Of a stretch of DNA of 64,000 nt, positions 18,601 to 25,372 are shown piece after piece. The position numbers and the translations under genes were made by a program. The DNA lies in the NCBI GenBank assembly GCA_031253995.1, contig JAIRVG010000105.1:62001-126000 (forward strand), written 5' to 3'. Below the pieces are notes generated by a model. The model made no database searches, had not been told where the DNA came from, and worked only from the letters and a program-made list of their open reading frames with translations. Each line of letters starts with the position of its first letter. Position 1 is the stretch's first letter. Origin of the DNA: Paucimonas sp. (GTDB lineage Bacteria > Pseudomonadota > Gammaproteobacteria > Pseudomonadales > Pseudomonadaceae).

Positions 18601-19297
18601 TCTTCAGGTTGCGCAGGTGGCTCTGGTTGAGCAGGTAGTGGGTCGACAGGGTGTCGCCGAGGAACACGTCGGCCTGGTCGAAGGCCACCGCGTTGAGGGC
18701 ATTGTGGTAGGCACTGTAGGTGCGGATGCTGGCATGGGGATAGGTGGCGCGCACTTCGGCGAGCGGCAGGTAGTGCTCGATCATGCTCAGGCGCAGGCCT
18801 TGCAGGCCGGTGTCCAGGGGCCGGGTCTCGTTTTCCCGGGTCACCAGCACCGGCTGGTCTTCGGCATAGGGTTGCGAGAGGTCCACACCCTGCACCGCCA
18901 GGTCGTAGCTGTTGGCACTGCCGAGCAGGTCGATGTCGCCGTTCACCAGCGCCTGCAGCGCCAGGTCGCGACTGGGGAAGCGGCGGATCTTGATCGGCAG
19001 GCCGAGGGTGGCGCCGAGCAGCCCGACATAGTCTGCGGTGACCCCCTCGTAGTCGCGGCCGCTGGCGGTCATGTCGAACGGCGGATAGTCCGGCGCCGAG
19101 GTGCCCAGCACCAGTTCGCGGCGGGTGTGGACCCAGGCCTGCTGGGCGGGCGTCATGGAGATCCGCAGCGGCACCTGGGCGCTGCGGCTGAGCAGCTTGA
19201 ACGTGTCTTGTGCGCCGTCGTCCGCCAGTGCCCGGCCCAGGCCGACGATCAGCAGCAGGCCGGACAGGAGGACCTTGGCGAGCATGGCGGCCTTCAT
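15623..19297 (-). CDS. BvgS-like hybrid sensor histidine kinase
   Basis: Large unorthodox sensor of 1224 residues with the BvgS layout: signal peptide, two tandem periplasmic Venus-flytrap (SBP_bac_3) domains at about 50-280 and 300-530, one TM helix (IILGTLVLLLLSLAWNAWM), a PAS domain, a HisKA domain with the autophosphorylated His in MSHEIRTPMNALIG, an ATPase domain, a receiver with VLIVDCNMPRMDG, and a C-terminal HPt domain (VAHQILGVARI). Phosphate would pass His-Asp-His to the cognate regulator. Its ATG overlaps the stop of that regulator by four bases (ATGA). Ligands of the flytrap domains are unknown. Confidence 0.93.
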   Translation of the reverse strand: MKAAMLAKVLLSGLLLIVGLGRALADDGAQDTFKLLSRSAQVPLRISMTPAQQAWVHTRRELVLGTSAPDYPPFDMTASGRDYEGVTADYVGLLGATLGLPIKIRRFPSRDLALQALVNGDIDLLGSANSYDLAVQGVDLSQPYAEDQPVLVTRENETRPLDTGLQGLRLSMIEHYLPLAEVRATYPHASIRTYSAYHNALNAVAFDQADVFLGDTLSTHYLLNQSHLRNLKMANFAKHEATGFGFAVHQSNQVLLTLVNKTLEAVTSTTRASIFQRWSAGSSILLTDRKLQLSPSEEQWLEKNPVVRVTVDEHAAPLTFFDKSGNLRGIAADLLELIRLRTGLHFEIKRSNGISDMLDQVEHGHADLIAVISTSPEREAELTFSRPYLENSYVLVTRDGKDAPRSLEQLQGRRLAVTRGNLLNEGLRQRYPNIQLVSTEDAATAASMLVHRQVDGMVMALINANFNLTTQRDLVIRATVSDVPATFSLATSRNATELASILDKALTSIVPEEMGNINSRWRGYDGGTYSYWQNHQQAILKIILGTLVLLLLSLAWNAWMRRQIKQREAAERALNDQLEFMRAMVNGTPHPIYVRDRHGLLQTCNDSYLQALGVELDAVLGKSIHAAPLGDNDDARKIQSDYLRVMNEGMPLIIDRPLLLKNVERTIYHWVLPYRDSLGEVRGIIGGWLDISDRRRLIQDLRLAKEQADAANRAKSKFLATMSHEIRTPMNALIGMLELALKRSDNQDMDRPALEVAYRSAQDLLSLMGDILDIARIESGHLNLCPERVNPAELVQSVGQVFDGLARQKGLELSLAISRTAHRDVLLDPLRFKQILSNLVSNAIKFTTWGQVKLDLAISSLPTTGDASRDDLQLEVSVCDTGIGISADDQQRLFQPFAQVEPDSPQARSGTGLGLVISRSLCEMMGGRLSLFSKPGEGTEIRISLPLRSLPESSEPKPQELAPPMPSTSLQVLVVDDHPANLQLVAQQLDFLGVHCHCADNGEQALALWQACRFDVLIVDCNMPRMDGYQFTRAVREQERHQERPPCTILGYTANAQPEVHAACQEAGMDDCLLKPIGLHTLGQRLAAVSPQAAQGNRGAPARLDLKGLEPIIGDCPMELRRLLETLLRSSPEDQQRLLAIDTHGNPQPLKNVAHQILGVARIVQAEDLMLACEKLEEVCARFAPEPVLRRRKRQVLQQMKRVDETLRQTLASLPEAPVDEGQD

Positions 19298-19920
19298 ACC
19301 AGTTCGTTGCGTTTGGCCATTTCGATCAGTTCCACGAGGGAGCGTGCCTTGAGCTTCTGCATCAGACGTTTCTTGTAGGTACTGACGGTCTTGTTACTCA
19401 GGAACATGCCTTCGGCAATTTCCTTGTTGCTCCTTCCCTGGGCAAAAAGTTGCAAGACCATCAACTCGCGATCATTGACCGATTTGAACAGTTCAATTTC
19501 TTGCGAGATTTCAACCTGTTGGCGAAACGGGACGATCGCCTGGCTGGGGAAGTAGTTATATCCGGAAAGTACCGCCTTGATGGCACTTAGCAATTCACTC
19601 AGGTCTTCCTGTTTGCACACATAGCCACAGGCGCCGGAGAGCATGCAGCGAATGGCGAACAGTGCGGGGGATTGTGCGGTGAGCACGAGGATCTTCAGTG
19701 ACAGCGACATGGTATTGAAGCGCGACAGCACTTCCAGGCCGTCCAGCCGGGGGATACCGATATCGAGGATGACCAGGTCCGGGGGGCTTTCGCGGACCAT
19801 CTGCATGGCGTCGACGCCGTTATCGGACTCGCCGGCGATCCGATAGCCTTCGTTCTCCAGCAGCATTCGCAAGGCCAGGCGTATGACAGGGTGGTCATCG
19901 ACGATAAATACAGAGTGCAT
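19294..19920 (-). CDS. BvgA-like response regulator (NarL/FixJ family)
   Basis: DNA-binding regulator partnered with the following kinase. The 208-residue protein starts MHSVFIVDDHPVIRLALRML, carries the phospho-acceptor in VILDIGIPRLDG, and ends in a LuxR-type helix-turn-helix (NKEIAEGMFLSNKTVSTYKK). As far as I recall Bordetella BvgA, the likeness is high along the whole length, including SLVELIEMAKRN at the C-terminus. I chose the ATG at 19920, the standard receiver start, over one 24 nt upstream. It is the first gene of the two-gene operon. A palindrome of the BvgA/RcsB type lies about 92 nt upstream. Confidence 0.92.
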   Translation of the reverse strand: MHSVFIVDDHPVIRLALRMLLENEGYRIAGESDNGVDAMQMVRESPPDLVILDIGIPRLDGLEVLSRFNTMSLSLKILVLTAQSPALFAIRCMLSGACGYVCKQEDLSELLSAIKAVLSGYNYFPSQAIVPFRQQVEISQEIELFKSVNDRELMVLQLFAQGRSNKEIAEGMFLSNKTVSTYKKRLMQKLKARSLVELIEMAKRNELV

Positions 19921-20011
19921 GCTCAATCTTCCAAAGGAACTCATGGTGAAGGCGGCACCATAGCCCAGATGAGAAGCCTGTACATAAATAGAGTGGGGTT
20001 GAGCTTTAATA

Positions 20012-20025
20012 TAGGAATTTTCCTA
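20012..20025. promoter_or_regulatory. BvgA/RcsB-type palindrome upstream of the bvgA-like gene
   Basis: TAGGAATTTTCCTA has perfect 6-bp inverted arms. It matches 12 of 14 positions of the enterobacterial RcsAB box and contains the TTTCCTA heptad bound by BvgA in Bordetella. It sits in the AT-rich upstream region of the bvgA-like gene, with a possible -10 TATATT next to it on the minus strand. Autoregulation is inferred. Confidence 0.55.
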
Positions 20026-20158
20026 CTTTGTATTTTCTAATCGGCTACAAAGTTGCTTGTGAAGACTCCCTGTTCATTGTTGGAAGATGCAGGCAAACAG
20101 CCATATTCCAGTTCGCACCACCCGTCCCGCGAACGGGGCCGGGTGGCAGGAGCAGAAC

Positions 20159-21490
20159 TCAGATCGGGCTGGAGCGTCCGGTCATTTCCCGGGCCATTTC
20201 GCTGGCGTAGCTGTCGGTCATCCCGGCGATGAAATCGATCATGCGCAGGAAGGCGCTGTGCAGCGAGGCGTTCGGGTCGGGGGCGTTGTTGCCGAGCAGG
20301 TCGAGGATGCGCCGGTGCTTGAACGACGGCGTGCGCCCGCCGTGCTGTTCGAGGGCGGCGCCGCAGAAGGAGTTGAGGAGGATCTCAAGGGTGGTGTAGG
20401 CGCCGATCTCGTGCAGGGTCTTGCGCTTGTCCTGGAAGATCTTCTTGCGGGCGATGTCCTTGGCCTGCAGCACGCAGCGCTTGGCCGGGCCGTCCATGTG
20501 CTCCACCAGGTCGCCCTGCAGGGTGCCCGCCAGCAGCGCCGGCTGCTGGTCGACGAAGGCCCGCGCGGCGGCGTTGGTCAGGTGCTCGATGGCCTTGCCG
20601 CGGAGGATCGCCAGCTTGCGCCGCCGCGAATCCTGCGGACCGAGCTGGCGATAGGTTTCCGGCAGGTCGTCGCCCACCAGGCCGAGCAGCAGGGCCTCGA
20701 CCTCGGTGTAGTCGAGCAGGTCCATCTCCAGGCCGTCTTCCAGGTCGATCAGGGCATAGCAGATGTCGTCTGCCGCCTCCATCAGGTACACCAGCGGATG
20801 GCGCGCCCAGCGCTGGTTTTCCAGGAGTGGCAGGTCGAGCTTGTGGGCGATCTGCTCCAGCAGCGGCAACTCGCTCTGGTAGCAGCCGAACTTGTGTTTC
20901 TTGTAGCCCAGGGCATCGGCGTGGCGTGCGGTCCAGGGGTACTTGAGGTAGGTGCCGAGGGTGGCGTAGGTGAGGCGGGTGCCGCCGTCGAACTGGTGGT
21001 ACTCCAGCTGGGTGAGCACGCGGAAACCCTGGGCATTGCCTTCGAAATTGAGGAAGTCGGCGCGCTCGGCGTCGCTCATGGCGTCGAGCCAGCCGCGCCC
21101 GGCGGCCTGCTGGAACCAGTGGCGGATGGCGTCCTCGCCAGAATGACCGAAGGGCGGGTTGCCGATGTCGTGGGCCAGGCAGGCCGACTGCACGACCATG
21201 CCCAGGTCGCTCGGCTCGCACCAGTCCGGCAGGCATTCGCGCAGGGTCTCGCCGACGCGCATGCCCAGCGAACGGCCGACGCAGCTGACCTCCAGCGAGT
21301 GGGTCAGGCGCGTGTGGATATGGTCGTTGCTGGTGACCGGGTGGACCTGGGTCTTGCGCCCCAGGCGGCGGAAGGCGCCGGAGAAGATGATGCGGTCGTG
21401 GTCCTTGTGGAACGGACTGCGGCCGAGTTCTTCGGAGCTGTGCAGGGTCTTGCCGAGGCGTTCGCGGGTGAGCAGGGTGTGCCAGTCCAA
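20159..21490 (-). CDS. dGTPase-like HD-domain triphosphohydrolase
   Basis: Hydrolyses deoxynucleoside triphosphates to the nucleoside and tripolyphosphate. The 443-residue protein has the family N-terminus (SPFHKDHDRIIFSGAFRRL), the first metal His in IHTRLTHSLEVS, and the HD pair in CLAHDIGNPPFGHSGE. The length and motifs fit the Dgt-like subfamily annotated in pseudomonads rather than the ~500-residue E. coli Dgt. It is followed 62 nt upstream (minus orientation) by the EAL gene, with which it may be co-transcribed. Substrate preference cannot be read from sequence. Confidence 0.93.
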   Translation of the reverse strand: MDWHTLLTRERLGKTLHSSEELGRSPFHKDHDRIIFSGAFRRLGRKTQVHPVTSNDHIHTRLTHSLEVSCVGRSLGMRVGETLRECLPDWCEPSDLGMVVQSACLAHDIGNPPFGHSGEDAIRHWFQQAAGRGWLDAMSDAERADFLNFEGNAQGFRVLTQLEYHQFDGGTRLTYATLGTYLKYPWTARHADALGYKKHKFGCYQSELPLLEQIAHKLDLPLLENQRWARHPLVYLMEAADDICYALIDLEDGLEMDLLDYTEVEALLLGLVGDDLPETYRQLGPQDSRRRKLAILRGKAIEHLTNAAARAFVDQQPALLAGTLQGDLVEHMDGPAKRCVLQAKDIARKKIFQDKRKTLHEIGAYTTLEILLNSFCGAALEQHGGRTPSFKHRRILDLLGNNAPDPNASLHSAFLRMIDFIAGMTDSYASEMAREMTGRSSPI

Positions 21491-21552
21491 GGCCGGTTCT
21501 CCATGGCGGATTCAAGGGCCTAGCTTCCCGTGTCGGGCCCTTGACCGCAAGT

Positions 21553-22716
21553 TCAAAGTCCGGCGGCGTCCACGTCGATCAACAACAGGCGGCGCCCGCC
21601 GTCGAAGAACTGCCCGGCGGTGAGGCAGTACTGGTTGCTGGTGGCGTCGCGGTAGGTGCTGGAGAGGATCAGCCGGCGCTCGGTCCAGCCCTCGGCGAGC
21701 AGGTGATGGAAGTACGGGCGCCACGACCAGTTGTGCCCCAGGTAGCTGGAATCGACATGCCAGCCTTGCTGGCGCCATTCCAGGTTGGGTGTCAGCTGGG
21801 TGCCGTGGGGATCGCAGAGGAAAAAGCGCAGCAGCCAGGGGTAGGCCTGCAGGTCGGGGAGTTTTTCCAGCGGCGCGTTGCTCAGCACCCACTGCTGCAA
21901 TTGCGGCATCAGCTCCACCAGTTGCTGGCGCCGCTGCATCCACCGCCCCCGTTCCGCCAGCTTGTCCTGCACGTACTGCTCGCGCAGGCGGGCGAAGCGT
22001 TCGGAGAAGGTCTGTGCCGCAAAGAACCCCGGTTCGGCGCCGGCGAAGAGAAAACCTTGCAGGTAGCGGGCGCCGCATTCCAGGGCGAAATTCAGTTCGG
22101 CCTCGGTTTCCACGCCCTCGGCGATGATCCAGCAGCCGGTCTTCTCGGCCATCTGCGCCAGGGCCTTGACCACTTCGCTGCTGGGCCCGCCGCGGGCAGC
22201 GGCCTGGAACAGGCGCATGTCCAGCTTGAGGATGTCCGGCTGCAGCGACAGCACCCGGTCCAGTTGCGAGTAGCCGGCGCCGAAGTCGTCGATGGCGACC
22301 CGCGCGCCGGCCTCGCGGTACTGCTTGACCACCATGGCCAGGCGCTCGCGGTCGCCGCCGGTCTCGGTGATCTCGAATACCACGCGGCGCGGATCGATAC
22401 CTTGCTGGCGCAGTTGGGTCAGGCTCGGCAGGGGTTCGCCGGGTTGCAGTTCGCTGACCCAGCGCGGGGAAATGTTGAGGCTCAGGAACCAGTCTTCCGG
22501 GGCCTGGTGAAAATGCTTGAAGGCCTGTTCCCGCAGGGTCCGGTCGAGTTGCAGCAAGTCGGCGCTGGGGATGTGCGGATCGTTGAACAGCGGGCCCACC
22601 GAACGCAGCGTGCCGTCAGCCTGGCGCAGGCGGCCCAGGGCTTCGACGCCAGCGATACGGCCAGTGGCGGTGTCGATGAACGGCTGGAAACAGGCGAGCG
22701 GTTGCTCGTCGGACAC
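21553..22716 (-). CDS. EAL-domain protein with YkuI-like C-terminal sensor domain
   Basis: Predicted soluble cyclic-di-GMP phosphodiesterase or receptor of 387 residues. The EAL domain (about 1-235) retains EALGRLR, NISPRW, EITE, DDFGAGYS, the Lys in ILKLDMRL and EGVETEAE, so catalysis is plausible. The C-terminal ~120 residues (from LRFFLCDPHGTQLTPN to LLLIDVDA) look like a PAS/Cache-type fold, as in Bacillus YkuI. The start is a GTG: AAGGAG lies five bases before it, whereas an upstream ATG has no ribosome site. It has no GGDEF domain and no membrane segment. Confidence 0.88.
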   Translation of the reverse strand: MSDEQPLACFQPFIDTATGRIAGVEALGRLRQADGTLRSVGPLFNDPHIPSADLLQLDRTLREQAFKHFHQAPEDWFLSLNISPRWVSELQPGEPLPSLTQLRQQGIDPRRVVFEITETGGDRERLAMVVKQYREAGARVAIDDFGAGYSQLDRVLSLQPDILKLDMRLFQAAARGGPSSEVVKALAQMAEKTGCWIIAEGVETEAELNFALECGARYLQGFLFAGAEPGFFAAQTFSERFARLREQYVQDKLAERGRWMQRRQQLVELMPQLQQWVLSNAPLEKLPDLQAYPWLLRFFLCDPHGTQLTPNLEWRQQGWHVDSSYLGHNWSWRPYFHHLLAEGWTERRLILSSTYRDATSNQYCLTAGQFFDGGRRLLLIDVDAAGL

Positions 22717-22796
22717 GGCGACTCCTTGTTGTTCTGGACGCTGAAGGGCGGTACGGACCGCCCGGTCATCGTTTTGCAAGAATGTCGCCAGTTCGG

Positions 22797-23129
22797 TCAG
22801 GGACGCTTGGGCGGCTGCTGCATGAAAAGGCGAATAAGTGGCAGAAGGCTACTGGTGAGGCTGGTGAGCCGCGCCAGGTTGCCACTGCGCGCACCCTTGC
22901 CGGTAATGAAGCCGAGCAGGACCACCGCGCCGATGCCCCACAACGGCGCATGCTTGACCCCGAGCCCGCCTTGCAGGCTGTCGCCCATGCTGCGCAGGCG
23001 GGTCAGGGGTTGCAGGGCGTTGCCGGCTTCGTGGCGGATTTCCTGGCGATGCATCTCCAGGCGCAGGCGCACCATGGCCTTGCGCAGCTCGCGGCGGTCG
23101 TTGGTCTTGGGCAGTTCAGGCAGGCTCAT
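22797..23129 (-). CDS. YqjK-like small protein of the yqjD-yqjE operon
   Basis: 110-residue basic protein with an N-terminal charged helix (DRRELRKAMVRLRLEMHRQE) and one hydrophobic segment (LWGIGAVVLLGFITG). Its position directly after the YqjE gene, overlapping it by four bases (ATGA), mirrors yqjK of enterobacteria. Sequence similarity to YqjK is weak by eye, so the assignment rests mainly on context. Function unknown. Confidence 0.7.
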   Translation of the reverse strand: MSLPELPKTNDRRELRKAMVRLRLEMHRQEIRHEAGNALQPLTRLRSMGDSLQGGLGVKHAPLWGIGAVVLLGFITGKGARSGNLARLTSLTSSLLPLIRLFMQQPPKRP

Positions 23130-23494
23130 GGCAACAGGCGCTCCCGGTCCTTGGCGAGTTCTTCGAGGGTGCTGCTGAACGGCGACAGCTCGTCATACAC
23201 CGCGGCTCTCAGGCGTACCGCGCAGAACAGCGCGGCCGCACCATAGAACACGCAGAGGCCGATGATGCCGGCCAGGCGGTAGGTGTCCCACAGCAGCACC
23301 AGCAGCAGTGCCGACAGCGCGGTCAGCAGCAGCAGGGCGAAGACCAGTGCCAGGCCGGCGAACAGCAGCAGGTTGAGGGTGGTGCGTTTCTGCTCCTGCA
23401 GTTCGATGCCGAACAGTTCGACATGACCATGCAGGAGTCCGAGGATGGCGGCACCAAGGCGCCGCGAGGATGAACCGGGGGTTTGGTTTTCCAT
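23126..23494 (-). CDS. YqjE-like phage-holin-family membrane protein (DUF1469)
   Basis: 122-residue protein with an amphipathic N-terminus (LLHGHVELFGIELQEQKR) and two long TM segments (LLLFAGLALVFALLLLTALS and a second at about 75-97), the DUF1469 pattern. It lies between the YqjD-like and YqjK-like genes in a compact operon. Such proteins are induced under stress in other bacteria. No lytic partner is present and a true holin role is unlikely. Confidence 0.85.
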   Translation of the reverse strand: MENQTPGSSSRRLGAAILGLLHGHVELFGIELQEQKRTTLNLLLFAGLALVFALLLLTALSALLLVLLWDTYRLAGIIGLCVFYGAAALFCAVRLRAAVYDELSPFSSTLEELAKDRERLLP

Positions 23495-23504
23495 GCCCCG
23501 GACC

Positions 23505-23819
23505 TCAGCGCCGACTGGCCAGCAGACCGATCAGGAAGCCCACGCCGGCCGCGATGCCGATGGATTGCCAGGGATTGTTCTGCACGTAGTCCTCGGTGCT
23601 GGTCAGCGCCGCCTGGCCGCGATCACGCAGGTCCTGGTTGGTCTGCTGCAGGGTTTCCCGGGCGCGCAGCAGGTTGTCGTGGATCTGCGCGCGGAGTTCG
23701 TCCGCCTGGTCGCCGGCGAGGGTGGCGGTGTGTTCGAGGAGCTTCTCGGTGTCGCGTACCAGGGTCTGGAAATCGGCCATGAGGATTTCCTGGGCGGTCT
23801 GTGCCTGTTTGCTGGCCAT
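23505..23819 (-). CDS. YqjD/ElaB family ribosome-binding membrane-anchored protein (DUF883)
   Basis: 104-residue protein: a long alpha-helical region (about 15-75) and a C-terminal hydrophobic anchor ending GVGFLIGLLASRR, with the family motif VQNNPWQSIGIAAG just before it. E. coli YqjD binds stationary-phase ribosomes at the membrane. I chose the ATG at 23819 because GGAGA precedes it, while an ATG 12 nt further upstream has no ribosome site. First gene of the three-gene operon. Confidence 0.92.
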   Translation of the reverse strand: MASKQAQTAQEILMADFQTLVRDTEKLLEHTATLAGDQADELRAQIHDNLLRARETLQQTNQDLRDRGQAALTSTEDYVQNNPWQSIGIAAGVGFLIGLLASRR

Positions 23820-23892
23820 ACGGTTCTCCATGAAAAGGGTGGGCAGTTGAGTTTCGAGTGCCGGGTGTCGCCGAAGGTTCAGTGCGGGGGCG

Positions 23893-23909
23893 CTGGTACA
23901 GCAATTGCT
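23893..23909 (+). promoter_or_regulatory. Sigma-54 (RpoN) promoter for amtB
   Basis: CTGGTACAGCAATTGCT matches 12 of 14 fixed positions of the RpoN consensus, with GG and GC elements 10 nt apart. It implies a leader of about 200 nt before amtB. A 9-bp stem-loop (GCCTGCGCC/GGCGCAGGC, about 23932-23956) would lie near the start of that RNA. Nitrogen control of amt genes through NtrC/RpoN is well established. Confidence 0.65.
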
Positions 23910-24118
23910 TCGCTGTGGTGCGTCTGGCCGGGCGCCTGCGCCGTTAACGGGCGCAGGCCCGTCTGGCCGGCCGTTCAACCATAACTCAATTCAAGACAAA
24001 CCCAGGAAAAATCACCTCGTGCGGGGTGGAAGGGCATCGGGCTGATCCAGTCTGGTGCGACCAGGAGGGCCTTCGAACCGCTTTGGTGCTTTTTTCGTTC
24101 AGCAGGTCTGCCGACGTC

Positions 24119-25327
24119 ATGGAAAATTTGCAAAGCGCCGTGGACTCCCTTGTCCAGGGTTCCAATACCGTCTTCATCCTCCTCGGCGCGGTCATGGTCC
24201 TGGCCATGCACGCCGGTTTCGCCTTCCTCGAAGTGGGCACCGTGCGCCACAAGAACCAGGTCAACGCGCTGTCGAAGATCCTCAGCGACTTCGCCGTGTC
24301 GACCCTGGCCTACTTCTTCATCGGCTACTGGGTGTCCTACGGTACCCACTTCCTGCACCCGGCGGCGACCCTCGGCGCCGAGCATGGCTATGGTCTGGTG
24401 AAGTTCTTCTTCCTGCTGACCTTCGCCGCGGCGATCCCGGCGATCATCTCCGGCGGTATCGCCGAACGGGCACGCTTTGCCCCGCAACTGTGCGCGACCT
24501 TGCTGATCGTCGCCTTCGTCTATCCGTTCTTCGAAGGCATCGTCTGGAATGGCAACCTGGGAGTGCAGGCGTGGCTCGCGGCGACCTTCGGCGCCGGCTT
24601 CCATGACTTCGCCGGCTCCGTGGTGGTGCACGCCATGGGTGGGTGGCTGGCGCTGGCGGCGGTACTGCTGCTCGGCCCGCGCAACGGGCGTTATCGCGAG
24701 GGGCGGCTGGTGGCTTTCGCGCCGTCGAACATTCCGTTCCTGGCCCTGGGGTCGTGGATCCTGATCGTTGGCTGGTTCGGCTTCAACGTGATGAGCGCGC
24801 AGACCTTGCCGGCGGTGAGCGGGCTGGTGGCGGTGAACTCGCTGATGGCCATGGTCGGGGGCACCGTGGCGGCGTTGCTGGTTGGCCGCAACGACCCGGG
24901 CTTCCTGCACAACGGCCCGCTGGCCGGGCTGGTGGCGATCTGTGCCGGTTCCGACCTGATGCACCCGGTGGGTGCGCTGGCCACCGGGGCGGTGGCGGGG
25001 GCGTTGTTCGTCTGGTGTTTCACCGCGACGCAGAACCGCTGGAAGATCGACGATGTGCTGGGGGTGTGGCCGCTGCATGGCCTGTGCGGGGTGTGGGGCG
25101 GGATCGCCTGCGGCATCTTCGGGCAGGAGCTGCTGGGTGGGCTGGGTGGCGTGAGCCTGGCCAGCCAGCTGATCGGCAGCTTCGCCGGAGTCGTGGTCGC
25201 GCTGGCGGGCGGGTTCATCGTGTATGGCGCGATCAAGGCCATGCATGGACTGCGTTTGAGCCAGGAAGAGGAGTACTACGGCGCGGACCTGTCGATCCAC
25301 AAGATCGGGGCGACCAGCCAGGACTGA
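24119..25327 (+). CDS. amtB: Ammonium transporter (Amt family)
   Basis: Inner-membrane channel-like transporter that takes up ammonium when it is scarce. The 402-residue protein has about 11 TM segments, the FLEVGTVRHKNQ segment after the first helix, and the twin pore histidines in GAGFHDFAGS and LHGLCGVWGG. The start at 24119 (MENLQSAVDSL) gives the expected topology; upstream codons read through leader sequence. Unlike the usual glnK-amtB pair it has no PII gene beside it, suggesting a second Amt paralogue. Confidence 0.94.
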   Translation: MENLQSAVDSLVQGSNTVFILLGAVMVLAMHAGFAFLEVGTVRHKNQVNALSKILSDFAVSTLAYFFIGYWVSYGTHFLHPAATLGAEHGYGLVKFFFLLTFAAAIPAIISGGIAERARFAPQLCATLLIVAFVYPFFEGIVWNGNLGVQAWLAATFGAGFHDFAGSVVVHAMGGWLALAAVLLLGPRNGRYREGRLVAFAPSNIPFLALGSWILIVGWFGFNVMSAQTLPAVSGLVAVNSLMAMVGGTVAALLVGRNDPGFLHNGPLAGLVAICAGSDLMHPVGALATGAVAGALFVWCFTATQNRWKIDDVLGVWPLHGLCGVWGGIACGIFGQELLGGLGGVSLASQLIGSFAGVVVALAGGFIVYGAIKAMHGLRLSQEEEYYGADLSIHKIGATSQD

Positions 25328-25333
25328 TCTGCA

Positions 25334-25363
25334 GATCGGACGCCGCGTGTGCGGCGCCCGATC
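25334..25363. repeat. GC-rich hairpin between convergent amtB and Kef genes
   Basis: GATCGG-A-CGCCGC, a GTGT loop and GCGGCG-C-CCGATC form a 13-position stem with one mismatch. There is no T-tract on either strand. It fills the 45-nt gap between the two stop codons and may act as a Rho-type or processing barrier. Confidence 0.65.
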
Positions 25364-25372
25364 CCAAGGGCA

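Noticed and set aside
23126..23494. YqjE-like protein as a phage holin
   Set aside because: No endolysin or other phage gene is nearby, and the YqjD-YqjE-YqjK-like gene order indicates a cellular envelope operon.
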